A stretch of DNA of 46,698 nt. It comes from JBBDUG01 sp040904025 (GTDB lineage Bacteria; Patescibacteriota; Minisyncoccia; Phycocordibacterales; SW-6-46-9). The stretch covers positions 1-46,698 of the forward strand of contig JBBDUG010000009.1 in NCBI GenBank assembly GCA_040904025.1, in the 5' to 3' direction. Shown here in pieces: positions 29,565 to 37,519 of the stretch; position 1 is the first letter of the stretch, and each line of letters begins with the position of its first letter. The notes beneath the pieces were generated by a model. That model was given only the letters and a program-made list of their open reading frames with translations. It was not told the origin of the DNA and did no database searches. Position numbers and translations under genes: made by a program.

Positions 29565-32500
29565 TTATCAAGTAATCTTACAGCCGCCCTACTCATTGAT
29601 CCAAAATATCCTTCCGACCTAACCTCAACATTATTCGCCCTCTGCCAAGAAGCTAGAGCTTGTTGTGTGACAGGACCAAAGTATCCTGTGGCACCATCAC
29701 TGTATTGATAATGTCCTGTACGTTGGAGGTACTGTTGGAGACATGTGACATCTTGCCCTCTGCTTCCAATGGTGAGATCGCGGGTGTATGAACAAGTTGT
29801 CGATGTAGATTGAGGCCGTGTTGATTGTGTTGGCGCAGATGGCTGTTGCTGTACTGCAAGCTGTGCTCGAAGAATATTTATAAGAGAAAGAATCTCTTGT
29901 ATACGTTTAAGTATTTCTTCTCTTGATGACGGTGTTCCTGATTGTGCTGATATTGATGATGGTTGTGCTGATACTGATGATGCCTGTGCCGGTACCATAT
30001 TTCGATATCCAGATCGAGAAAGTGGTCCAAAGTATCCTTGAGGAGGATTAATATTATTCGCCCTCTGCCAAGAAGCTAGAGCTTGTTGTGTGATAGGACC
30101 AAAGTATCCTGTGGCACCACCTGAGTATGTATAGTGTCCTGTACGTTGGAGGTACTGTTGGAGACATGTGACATCTTGCCCTCTGCTTCCAATGGTGAGA
30201 TCGCGAATGAAGGTACAAGCCTGAGTCTGTGGTACACCTGATCGCTCACCGATATTTGAATTTTCTGCCCCTCTACTTCCTCCACCACCACTTCCTCCAC
30301 CACCACCCGAGGAACCACTTGAGCCTTGAGATATTCCTGCACCTGACTGGTCTCCAGTATTACTATCACGAGAATCATCTCCAGTACCACCTTGTTCGCC
30401 AGAATTATCTTGAATACCTCCACCTCCAGAAGGACTGCCACCCCCAGAAGGACTGCCACCCCCCGTTTGCCCATCATTACCAGATTCACCATCTGAAGAA
30501 ACACGAACAAATTGCATCCAATTGAAATCAAAGAAGCTGTTTTCTCCAACACTAACACGCATCGTATGTGTTCCTCGAGAAAGCTCTACACGTCCCACAG
30601 AAACAGTTCTGTACATATCCCACGCTGAGAGTGTTGGAACAGATACGGCACTGCGCACTGTATTTCCATCTATACTCACACTAAATGTACGATCTGAAAA
30701 AAGAGAGCCAACTCGTGCCTTGATATCATATGAACCCGCCTGATTTACATCAAAAGTATACTCAAGCCACTCTCCTGCATACAACCATCCTACTGCATTT
30801 CCCCCTTCTGACGTTGTTTTTATATCAACGTCATCATTTCTATACTGCCCACCAGTATTACCTGATGTGCTATCGCTATACGCAACTCCTTGACCCCCTA
30901 GGTCATAGTCTTCCGCCTCAATAGTACCCGGAATACTGTGGTCAATATATGCCTGTTGAGAAACTCCACCTGATTGTTGTGATGATTGAATGGTAAAGGA
31001 GTCAGAGTCAACATCACTATTATTATGAGCTGTAACAACTTGTGCTCGTACAGTATGGTTTCCTGTTGTAGGGGTAAGCCAGTATGCTTCATATGGCGCA
31101 TACGCATCTCGCGCAATGTTATTTCCATTTACAGAAAAATCAACATACGCGACAGCATTTCCATCCTCAATACCTGAAACACGAGCTGAAAGTTCAACAA
31201 CCTCTCCAATTTCAAGCTCTGAATCAGGTGACCGTAATGATATACGTGGTGTAGAAAACCCTGATGTTTTTGGAGAGCTCGTAAGAACAGTACTATTTAA
31301 TCCCTGCCCTATCGCCTGCCACTCACTAAAAGTGCGCAAAACACCTCCGTTAATACGGGGACCAGACCTCCACGCACGCCTTGTTGGACTTGTGTAATAG
31401 GTATTAGAATCAAAGTAGTTAGAACTCCACACCTGTTCAAGGTCTGAGGTCGTACATGGAGCGTCGTTCCGACAGGAAATACGGAAGCCAGATTCACCGC
31501 TTGAAGATTCATAGATTATAGTGTTGTCACGAATAGTGTTGTTGGTAATAACATATACGTTTCCACTAGAGTCAGTTCTAAAATTACCAGAAATCTGAAT
31601 ACCGCCTCCTCCTGATGATGGGACAACAACAGTATTGTTGTATATTTCCCCATCGCGACTGTTACGCAGTCTTATCTGGATATCTTCGTTCCACTTGGTA
31701 ATGTTGTTACGAATAATGACGTTGTATCCGATTTCATGCACAATCCCCTCTTTGTAGTTATACATAGAGACATTGTCTTCAAACAAAATATCTTTTCCTT
31801 TAACGTCGGTCCAAAGTCCAGGGCCGTGATTGTGATGTGAATAGTTACCTCGAATTATCACATTTCTACTGTTTCCAAACTTAAGTCCCCCTGATGCATT
31901 ACCGTGATTGGACCATTGCTGAAAGTTGTTATATGAAAGTTCGTTTCCTTCAATTAATGTATTGTGTGCATTCCACCCATGAAGGCCTAGTCTTCCATTG
32001 TGATGAACATAGTTGTTGCGAACAGTACTTCCTGCACCGACATAAATTCCGTGTTCATGATTATACCGAACTTCATTCTGTTCAATGATCCAATCAGGAG
32101 TCGTTGGAAATTTAGACACTGCCTCGATTGCAGTGACAAACTTCTCTAGCGTTAATCCTTTAATTTCCACATCTTTAACACCGCGTGCATAGAAAGCATG
32201 TGATACAGACGCAAGTTCTATGTTCTTTCCTGAGGGGTTTGTCCCTATAACAATCTCATCATTTCCATAATCAAAGAACCAAGTATTTGAATTCACTTGG
32301 CTTCGTGATGAAACATTCCTTATACGCTTACCGTTAATATAAAGATCATGTGGTTGACTACACTCTCTGTTTACTGGACTACACTCTCCACGATTTGGTC
32401 TATCAAGACTCCACTGTGCGTTTGTGTGTCCCGATGACACCCACAAACTTCCAGATGATTGCCAGTTTGTTACCTCCTGAGCACCAGAAAGTATTGCTCC

Positions 32501-32839
32501 AGGTTTTCCTATAAAAATATCGCCATCTCTGGGAGAGATAGCATGTGAGCCAGTGTCAGATAAAGAGGGGGATACAAACGAAGGGGTCCTATAAACACCA
32601 GGGTTGAAAACAAAAACAGTACCTGCAGGGTATTGTTGAACAATATTGCGAAGATTGTCTCCTGGGAAAAGTTCCACAACATCTTCTCCAATAACCGTCT
32701 GCAGAGCAGCTATTTGAGAGTGTGGTAAAACAACCTTATCACCCCCCTTATCACCTCCACCAACAAGAAAAATGGTGAGGATAAAGAAGATCCCCGCTAT
32801 ACCTATTCCTATATGCTGTAACTTAGTTGTGATGAGCAA
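29561..32839 (-). CDS. Large secreted surface protein: beta-helix, Ig-like, CBM6 and two peptidoglycan-binding domains
   Basis: A 1092-residue exported protein. An N-terminal signal or anchor helix is at about 9-27. A right-handed parallel beta-helix covers about 120-450, with repeating N-x-I/V-x-x-N turns (VRNNYVHHNG, IEGNELSYNN, IRGNYSHHNH, FEDNVSMYNY). An Ig-like domain is at about 531-620 and a CBM6 at about 640-776 (GTIEAEDYDLGGQG, WLEYTF, FDFNWMQF). A Gly/Ser/Asp-rich linker is at about 780-870. Two PG-binding domains (about 875-946 and 1016-1090) each have RDLTIGSRGQDVTCLQQYLQ and GYFGP. Such proteins are common in Parcubacteria and may bind or cut polysaccharide. The start is TTG, with AGAAGG upstream; no ATG precedes the helix. 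The PG-binding repeats come from a recent 153-bp duplication. Confidence 0.88.
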   Translation of the reverse strand: MLITTKLQHIGIGIAGIFFILTIFLVGGGDKGGDKVVLPHSQIAALQTVIGEDVVELFPGDNLRNIVQQYPAGTVFVFNPGVYRTPSFVSPSLSDTGSHAISPRDGDIFIGKPGAILSGAQEVTNWQSSGSLWVSSGHTNAQWSLDRPNRGECSPVNRECSQPHDLYINGKRIRNVSSRSQVNSNTWFFDYGNDEIVIGTNPSGKNIELASVSHAFYARGVKDVEIKGLTLEKFVTAIEAVSKFPTTPDWIIEQNEVRYNHEHGIYVGAGSTVRNNYVHHNGRLGLHGWNAHNTLIEGNELSYNNFQQWSNHGNASGGLKFGNSRNVIIRGNYSHHNHGPGLWTDVKGKDILFEDNVSMYNYKEGIVHEIGYNVIIRNNITKWNEDIQIRLRNSRDGEIYNNTVVVPSSGGGGIQISGNFRTDSSGNVYVITNNTIRDNTIIYESSSGESGFRISCRNDAPCTTSDLEQVWSSNYFDSNTYYTSPTRRAWRSGPRINGGVLRTFSEWQAIGQGLNSTVLTSSPKTSGFSTPRISLRSPDSELEIGEVVELSARVSGIEDGNAVAYVDFSVNGNNIARDAYAPYEAYWLTPTTGNHTVRAQVVTAHNNSDVDSDSFTIQSSQQSGGVSQQAYIDHSIPGTIEAEDYDLGGQGVAYSDSTSGNTGGQYRNDDVDIKTTSEGGNAVGWLYAGEWLEYTFDVNQAGSYDIKARVGSLFSDRTFSVSIDGNTVRSAVSVPTLSAWDMYRTVSVGRVELSRGTHTMRVSVGENSFFDFNWMQFVRVSSDGESGNDGQTGGGSPSGGGSPSGGGGIQDNSGEQGGTGDDSRDSNTGDQSGAGISQGSSGSSGGGGGSGGGGSRGAENSNIGERSGVPQTQACTFIRDLTIGSRGQDVTCLQQYLQRTGHYTYSGGATGYFGPITQQALASWQRANNINPPQGYFGPLSRSGYRNMVPAQASSVSAQPSSISAQSGTPSSREEILKRIQEILSLINILRAQLAVQQQPSAPTQSTRPQSTSTTCSYTRDLTIGSRGQDVTCLQQYLQRTGHYQYSDGATGYFGPVTQQALASWQRANNVEVRSEGYFGSMSRAAVRLLDN
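29630..29782 (-). repeat. Intragenic direct repeat encoding PG-binding domain (copy B)
   Basis: 153 bp nearly identical to 30053-30205; both encode the core of a peptidoglycan-binding domain in the 1092-residue protein. Confidence 0.85.
30053..30205 (-). repeat. Intragenic direct repeat encoding PG-binding domain (copy A)
   Basis: Partner of 29630-29782, same length, with differences clustered around the GGATGY/DGATGY segment. Also nearby (about 30425-30470) are tandem 18-bp units encoding SPSGGG. Confidence 0.85.
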
Positions 32840-33057
32840 AATATTATATCCCTTCTAATGTATATATACATAATACATTAAATCACAGAAATGCATCATA
32901 CTTCATAAAAAAGAAAAGAAAAAAGAATAAAATGTCAAATTTCTGACATATGGTAACAAACACCGTACTTCCTCAGACCTTATACCTATTAACGAAGAAC
33001 ATTTCTCGATTATAAACAGGGTCACTTTCAAACTATCATGCATAATTTTTCTCCATA

Positions 33058-33085
33058 TTGACAAAAGAGAAAGAGTCGGTAATAT
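33058..33085 (+). promoter_or_regulatory. Promoter TTGACA-16-TAATAT
   Basis: Consensus -35 at 33058-33063 and TAATAT at 33080-33085. It drives the candidate RNA from about 33092. The 218 nt to its left (32840-33057) are AT-rich with no supported ORF. Confidence 0.65.
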
Positions 33086-33091
33086 GAAGAC

Positions 33092-33261
33092 GAAATGTCC
33101 TTTCCCGAGGAGTGATACCGGCTTCATCACACCGGTAATGGTCGAGAGAGCACGATCATGCACTCTTCGAGGGGTTCTGCATTTTCTGGGTTTGATGCAG
33201 AGCTCTCCCGGTCGAGTAGTTTACCTCCCACCTCCTGGAAAACTACTCGGCCGCTTTTTTT
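33092..33261 (+). ncRNA. Candidate structured small RNA with anti-Shine-Dalgarno loop
   Basis: About 170 nt between a good promoter and a perfect terminator. Near 33112-33136 GTGAT, ACCGG, ATCAC and CCGGT occur in interleaved order, so an H-type pseudoknot can form. TCGAGAGAG/CTCTTCGA (33141-33170) and CTGCAT/ATGCAG (33177-33200) can form further stems. The terminator stem of 13 bp (33210-33222 with 33240-33252) has a 17-nt loop containing ACCTCC twice, including CACCTCCT, the same sequence as the 16S rRNA anti-Shine-Dalgarno. A 77-codon ORF overlaps it but looks non-coding. It is not tmRNA, SRP or RNase P by any motif I can see. Base-pairing to mRNAs with a Shine-Dalgarno, or leader control of the cold-shock gene downstream, are possible roles. 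Confidence 0.6.
33210..33261 (+). terminator. Intrinsic terminator of the small RNA
   Basis: A 13-bp stem (one G-U) with a 17-nt pyrimidine-rich loop, then GC and seven T. Confidence 0.85.
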
Positions 33262-33311
33262 ATACACACCCTGTACAAATCATACAATTCATGTATCCTA
33301 AAAATCAAACG

Positions 33312-33371
33312 GTCTAGAAGAGGTAAAAGTTTTCTAGGTGCGTTGATTAAAAGTTTATGTTTCTTCTAGAC
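33312..33371 (+). promoter_or_regulatory. Long inverted repeat in the cold-shock gene leader
   Basis: GTCTAGAAGA (33312-33321) and TCTTCTAGAC (33362-33371) are perfectly complementary over 10 bp and end 5 nt before the ATG. A temperature-sensitive leader fold, as known for cspA mRNA, is possible. Confidence 0.45.
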
Positions 33372-33376
33372 AATTT

Positions 33377-33589
33377 ATGGAAAGAGAACAAGGAACTGTA
33401 GCCCGCAAGATTGACGAGAAGGGATACGGATTCATCTCCCGCGAGGGACATGACAAAGACGTATTCTTTCACGCAAACGAGTGTGTGAACGTAGAGTTCG
33501 ACTCACTCCAGGAGGGAGACAAGGTCTCATTTGACCTCGCTCAAACTCCTAAAGGAATGAATGCGGTTGCAGTAGAACTCGTAGAGTAA
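33377..33589 (+). CDS. Cold-shock domain protein
   Basis: A 70-residue CSD protein, an RNA/ssDNA-binding OB fold. RNP1 is KGYGFISREG near 15-24 and RNP2 is KDVFFHANEC near 27-36, followed by GDKVSFDLAQTPKGMNAVAV. The length is that of CspA. Family members melt RNA structure and act as RNA chaperones or antiterminators. It starts with MEREQGTVARKIDEKGYGFI after a leader with a long inverted repeat, and ends in a strong terminator, so it is monocistronic. It lies directly after the structured small RNA. Confidence 0.93.
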   Translation: MEREQGTVARKIDEKGYGFISREGHDKDVFFHANECVNVEFDSLQEGDKVSFDLAQTPKGMNAVAVELVE

Positions 33590-33592
33590 GAC

Positions 33593-33620
33593 AAAAGCCC
33601 GTCGAAAGACGGGCTTTTGT
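33593..33620 (+). terminator. Intrinsic terminator after the cold-shock gene
   Basis: An 11-bp stem (33593-33603 with 33608-33618) with a stable GAAA loop, ending in TTTTGTT. Confidence 0.9.
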
Positions 33621-33737
33621 TATACCTCACATTCTTCAAGCCGAACAGAGAGGGGTATAGCACAGATGCATAGCTGCTAAAGCGTCTGATGTTTATCCAC
33701 ACTTTTCATACCTCTCTATGAGGTATACCATATAGGT

Positions 33738-34172
33738 ATGTCGAAATCAGCTCGTTTTATACTCGTATTACTCCGTATTGGCATGGGATGGCTCTTCTTA
33801 TATACCGGTATTACAAAAGTCCTCAATCCTGAGTGGACATCTGCCGGATATATCTCCGGTGCAAAAACACTCACCTCGCTCTACTCTTGGCTCGGATCAG
33901 CTGAGATCATCCAATATGTTGATTTTGTAAATAAATGGGGATTGGTTCTTATTGGTGTCTCTCTGATTTTCGGACTTTTTGTACGCTTCTCAGCACCTCT
34001 TGGCGCCCTCCTCATGCTCCTCTACTGGATTCCCCTTCTCTCTTTTCCATATGTCGGAGAACACTCATATATCGTTGATGACCATATAATCTACATACTC
34101 ATCCTTCTCTTCTTTGCTGCTGTTGGAGCAGGAAGATATTTTGGACTTGATCGAACATTTGGGAGAGATTAA
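33738..34172 (+). CDS. DoxX-family membrane protein
   Basis: A 144-residue protein with four TM helices. It starts MSKSARFILVLLRIGMGWLF, followed by LYTGITKVLNPEW, the hallmark of the DoxX/TQO family near 20-32. WGLVLIGVSLIFGLFVRF and the final IYILILLFFAAVGAGRYFGL complete it. DoxX relatives are subunits of quinone oxidoreductases or of redox-stress complexes; no partner is seen here. A 7-bp inverted repeat ATACCTC-TCTAT-GAGGTAT lies at about 33708-33726 in its promoter region and may be an operator. Confidence 0.82.
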   Translation: MSKSARFILVLLRIGMGWLFLYTGITKVLNPEWTSAGYISGAKTLTSLYSWLGSAEIIQYVDFVNKWGLVLIGVSLIFGLFVRFSAPLGALLMLLYWIPLLSFPYVGEHSYIVDDHIIYILILLFFAAVGAGRYFGLDRTFGRD

Positions 34173-34232
34173 GGAAATCAGGTGAGATACACTTGTCCAC
34201 ACTCGTATTGAATATCTCCATCATTCTCCTGT

Positions 34233-34238
34233 TAGAAT
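34233..34238 (+). promoter_or_regulatory. -10 box of the 34246 gene, leaderless type
   Basis: TAGAAT, then 7 nt, then ATG 34246 (preferred over the in-frame GTG at 34243). Confidence 0.5.
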
Positions 34239-34245
34239 ATAAGTG

Positions 34246-34434
34246 ATGAAAAATCATATAATTATTACATCAGTTCTTTTTGTAATTGTTGCACTCGTGC
34301 ATGCGATTAGAGCATGGTACGGCACACCCCTCTCTCTCGGAGATACATACATCTCAATTGGATTCAGCTGGGGCGCTGCTGTTATCCTGCTCTTCCTTGC
34401 AATGAATGGAATATATAAAATTCAAAAGAAGTAG
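34246..34434 (+). CDS. Small two-TM membrane protein upstream of mscL
   Basis: A 62-residue protein starting MKNHIIITSVLFVIVALVHA. Two TM helices (about 4-22 and 37-56) are joined by a loop with WYGTPLSLGDTYIS. Small proteins of this pattern occur in many CPR genomes; the function is unknown. The stop is 3 nt before mscL, so they form an operon. Confidence 0.65.
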   Translation: MKNHIIITSVLFVIVALVHAIRAWYGTPLSLGDTYISIGFSWGAAVILLFLAMNGIYKIQKK

Positions 34435-34437
34435 ATT

Positions 34438-34863
34438 ATGAAATTACTTCAAGAATTTAAAACATTTGCAATCCGCGGTAATGCGGTAGATATGCTTATC
34501 GGTGTTGTTGTTGGTGTTGGTTTTAGTAATCTTGTTAATTCTTTCGTCAAGCAAGTTCTCAACCCTCCTTTGGGATTGATCACAGGAAGTATTAGGCTCT
34601 CGGAACAATTTTTTATACTACGCGGGGCAACCGAGACCTCAGAAGCCCTTGTTGTAAACTACGGTCTCTTTATCACCTCTCTTATGGACTTTATCATCAT
34701 CGCCTTTGTCGTCTTTTTGGTTGTTAAGGGAATCAACGTGTGGCGAGAAGAGAGCGCAACGGTAGAAACACCAGAGAAAGCAACAAAGAACTGTAAATAC
34801 TGCTTCTCTATCATTTCAAAGAGGGCAATTCGCTGCCCACACTGTACCGCTAATAATCCGTGA
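34438..34863 (+). CDS. mscL: Large-conductance mechanosensitive channel with zinc-ribbon-like tail
   Basis: Stretch-gated channel that releases solutes on osmotic downshock. The 141 residues start MKLLQEFKTFAIRGNAVDML, with TM1 VDMLIGVVVGVGFSNLVNSF (gate region about 16-36). A periplasmic loop follows, then TM2 LFITSLMDFIIIAFVVFLVVK (about 78-98). After the usual end the protein carries CKYCFSIISKRAIRCPHC, a CxxC...CxxC zinc-ribbon-like tail, in place of the usual C-terminal helix bundle. The tail occurs in some relatives. Confidence 0.93.
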   Translation: MKLLQEFKTFAIRGNAVDMLIGVVVGVGFSNLVNSFVKQVLNPPLGLITGSIRLSEQFFILRGATETSEALVVNYGLFITSLMDFIIIAFVVFLVVKGINVWREESATVETPEKATKNCKYCFSIISKRAIRCPHCTANNP

Positions 34864-34899
34864 TGTAACAAAAGTGGATGGAAGTGCGTCTAAAATAGT

Positions 34900-35340
34900 A
34901 TGCAAATACCACAAGAACTTCCACAATTTAAAAATACACCCACACTACTCATAGTGACAGGTTCACAATATGCAAAATTCTTCTATGCACTCAATGGTGC
35001 AATTGAAGAGATAACAGAACTCAAGACACCCACCCCCACATACAATGAACGAGAGGGGTTCTTCTTGCGCTCAGGAAGAGGTATGACAATGGGAAGTTGG
35101 TCAGTATATGAATCAAAATCCAAATCAACTGAAGATACCTTTATCGAACAATTAAATACACTTCTCAATTCAATCAGAAAGGAGATTGATATAGATGAAG
35201 TGCTTCTAAGTGCTCCAGAACATGATATACAGAATATCCGCGCCCATCTCACTTCCCCACTACAAAAGAAGATCACACACCAACTACACGGAAACTATAC
35301 AAAACTCCACCCAACAGAACTCCTAAAGAAGATGAAATAG
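34900..35340 (+). CDS. Host-attachment-type protein (baeRF-like)
   Basis: A 146-residue protein that resembles the bacterial 'host attachment protein' family, related to release-factor folds. The best match is the C-terminal half: VLLSAPEHDIQNIRAHLTSP, then a K/HQLHGNYTKLHPTELLKKM end like the family pattern L...aP...l..lr..L......v....kdlt.l...el. The N-terminal TPTLLIVTGSQYAKFFYAL gives the first strand, with A.f. The name comes from plant-associated bacteria and need not reflect its role here. It ends 5 nt before a hairpin shared with the convergent DUF378 gene. Confidence 0.6.
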   Translation: MQIPQELPQFKNTPTLLIVTGSQYAKFFYALNGAIEEITELKTPTPTYNEREGFFLRSGRGMTMGSWSVYESKSKSTEDTFIEQLNTLLNSIRKEIDIDEVLLSAPEHDIQNIRAHLTSPLQKKITHQLHGNYTKLHPTELLKKMK

Positions 35341-35368
35341 AAAAAGCGGCCATAACGGCCGCCTTTTC
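35341..35368 (+). terminator. Bidirectional terminator between convergent genes
   Basis: GCGGCC-ATAAC-GGCCGC flanked by AAAAA on the left and CTTTTC on the right, serving both 34900-35340 (+) and 35390-35638 (-). Confidence 0.75.
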
Positions 35369-35389
35369 GTATAAAGATAAAATATATCT

Positions 35390-35638
35390 TTACATTCCCG
35401 GCTCTGTTGACATAGCCGGACGTTCTGCACGTTGATCTGATTTACCAGATCCCCCTCCAATGAGGAGCTTGATCGCCCATACACCTGAAACTCCAACGAG
35501 TACGTATACGATGCGTGCAAGTACAGAACCGCTTCCAAGGATTGTATCAACAAGATTAAAATCAAAGAGGCCAACAAGACCCCAGTTGATCGCCCCTACT
35601 ACAACGAGGAGCTCTGCAATCCACCAAACATTTTTCAT
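35390..35638 (-). CDS. DUF378 membrane protein
   Basis: An 82-residue protein with two TM helices. It starts MKNVWWIAELLVVVGAINWG; GAINWGLVGLFDFNLVDTILG is close to the DUF378 signature (GALNWGLVGLF.FDLV), followed by ARIVYVLVGVSGVWAI. A soluble tail ends RPAMSTEPGM. The function of the family is unknown. It is alone, with a terminator shared with the convergent gene. Confidence 0.88.
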   Translation of the reverse strand: MKNVWWIAELLVVVGAINWGLVGLFDFNLVDTILGSGSVLARIVYVLVGVSGVWAIKLLIGGGSGKSDQRAERPAMSTEPGM

Positions 35639-35777
35639 GATTGTATTCTGTTACTGATAAGCTGCATCCCATTAAAGGGATGGCCTACATACATATTGTA
35701 TCACCCTTTGTCAAAGGGAGGATATAAGTTATCCACCCATATAAAAGTATTCTAGAGACAGAGAATGATCTCTTTCA

Positions 35778-37412
35778 TTAGTTATTACCCTGAGTAGAGA
35801 AATGTACACTCTCTACAATAGCTTCTAGGTCGGGGTGTAGTATTAATGCATAAGAAGTTGAGGGATTGATGTCACTTCGTATACTTAAAATGAAGTTTTG
35901 ATTGGGATCTAGAACATAATATCCCTGTGTTGAAAGCCCACCATCACCCCAGCCAAATCTACACACCCGATTCTTACCTATTTTCTGTGGTGCGGAGAGT
36001 TCATTTTTATCGAAAAGAAAGCATTTATCTTCTTCAAGATTGTAGCCACCGCCTCCAATTGAGTTTGTGCCACCTATAGATTGAAAGGGGTACACAACAA
36101 GAGTAAGTGGGTAAGGTGCATAGACTGGTGAGTCAACAAATGTTAGTTCCATATCTTTTACCGCAATAGAATCTTCTGGATTAAAGGAAGTCTGTTTTTC
36201 AGAAATACTACCTGGCACGGTAAGGGTGATTGCATCAGTGATTGTGACGATATTTTGCTGAAGCGGGATAAGTGCCGTGTCACGAATGAAAGAAGTCCCA
36301 TTGTACTCAAGTGATGCAAATATCTTATCCACCACCACTAATTCATCCTCATTTTGAAGAGGAGAGAAAAATTTATATTTTCTTCCCTTTGCCACGTTTG
36401 GAAAATCATGAGCGGTAAAAATAGATCCTACGTTATTTTCTTTATACGCCCCTGTTTTTCGATAGAAAATCCCCGGATCCCATATTTCATCAGAACCAGG
36501 TATCATTAAACTTCTCGAAAGGTATGAGCCATCCGATAATTTTAAAAACTTCCCCTTCCAACTAAGATCAATCGTACCTCCCCCCTTATTTCCATCGGAA
36601 AGAACACTGTGAATTTCAAATAATGTGTCGTCATCTTGAACACCGGTAATCACCGTGATGGGATCTCCAAAAACACTGTATGTTTTCTCTGCAACATCAA
36701 CATTAGATGGAATTTTGAATGAGACGCCTCCAAGAGCGCTGGTATATTCAGACCAGTCTTCTTCATCACTAAAGGTAAGAGCATGAGCATCAACATCTCT
36801 ATAGTACCCAACCTCATTCTCTTGATACTTGAGTGTTATTTGGTATTCCTCTCCAGAATCTTCACACTTAAGCGTAACTCTCTCAAAGGCAAGATCAAAA
36901 ATTGAACACGGAGTCTCAACTTCAAGATTATCTGGATAAATCCTAAAGGTATCAAAACCATCTTCGTAGTATTCATATTTATCACCATTTCGAAACCATG
37001 TGGAAAAAATCATAGCTGAAACACCTGAATCAAAAGTGAGCGTAAAGAAACCAAGAATATCTTCATCTCCATCATCGTCTATATCATATGCGCGCAAACT
37101 ATCTTTCCGCACTTCAGGTTGGGAGGGTAGTGTCTCAAGCATAGTATTCTGGAGGACGAGATATGTAGCATGACTCACAGGAGAGCCAATCTCAGTATTA
37201 CGCACTACCTGCTCAGCTTCTTCCTGAGAAGGCTGATCGAGAGGCTGATCGGTTAAACTGGAGTATGCAAGAAACGATGCGATAACCACAAGAAGTATCA
37301 GTACACCAACTATTGCGGCTTTAGAAAGAGTTTTCTCTTTTCTGGGTTCTAATTCTGGCTCATTTGAGACAGCTGGATTCTCAATGTCCTGTTGATTTGA
37401 TTCTTCATTCAT
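35778..37412 (-). CDS. Membrane-anchored extracytoplasmic protein with EF-hand-like loop
   Basis: A 544-residue protein from ATG 37412 (MNEESNQQDIENPAVSNEPE). The frame extends 26 codons upstream, but TACAAT lies 9 nt before this ATG. A cytoplasmic acidic start is followed by one TM helix (about 33-53, AIVGVLILLVVIASFLAYSS). The rest is extracytoplasmic, rich in strands, and contains AYDIDDDGDEDILGFF near 108-123, an EF-hand/dockerin-like calcium loop of the VCBS type. No catalytic motif is recognised. Four or so cysteines could make disulfides. Large anchored proteins of unknown function are frequent in Parcubacteria. Confidence 0.7.
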   Translation of the reverse strand: MNEESNQQDIENPAVSNEPELEPRKEKTLSKAAIVGVLILLVVIASFLAYSSLTDQPLDQPSQEEAEQVVRNTEIGSPVSHATYLVLQNTMLETLPSQPEVRKDSLRAYDIDDDGDEDILGFFTLTFDSGVSAMIFSTWFRNGDKYEYYEDGFDTFRIYPDNLEVETPCSIFDLAFERVTLKCEDSGEEYQITLKYQENEVGYYRDVDAHALTFSDEEDWSEYTSALGGVSFKIPSNVDVAEKTYSVFGDPITVITGVQDDDTLFEIHSVLSDGNKGGGTIDLSWKGKFLKLSDGSYLSRSLMIPGSDEIWDPGIFYRKTGAYKENNVGSIFTAHDFPNVAKGRKYKFFSPLQNEDELVVVDKIFASLEYNGTSFIRDTALIPLQQNIVTITDAITLTVPGSISEKQTSFNPEDSIAVKDMELTFVDSPVYAPYPLTLVVYPFQSIGGTNSIGGGGYNLEEDKCFLFDKNELSAPQKIGKNRVCRFGWGDGGLSTQGYYVLDPNQNFILSIRSDINPSTSYALILHPDLEAIVESVHFSTQGNN

Positions 37413-37476
37413 AATACGTCTATTGTAACATCTTCTCTCGAGAATACCTTTTACAACAATAAAGCGCCACCCATAT

Positions 37477-37512
37477 AAAAAAAGCCCCACTCAGGTTAAA
37501 CCCGAGGGGACC
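37477..37512 (-). terminator. Intrinsic terminator of the 37520-38239 gene
   Basis: On the minus strand CCCCTCGGGTT pairs with AACCTGAGTGGGG (mismatched centre), followed by seven T. Confidence 0.75.
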
Positions 37513-37519
37513 ATCTCAA

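Noticed and set aside
30229..30558. Plus- and minus-strand ORFs in the Gly/Ser linker of the surface protein
   Set aside because: Low-complexity shadows of the real frame.
33084..33317. 77-codon ORF over the small RNA region
   Set aside because: No ribosome binding site, odd composition, and it runs through promoter-framed hairpins and past the terminator; RNA is the simpler reading.
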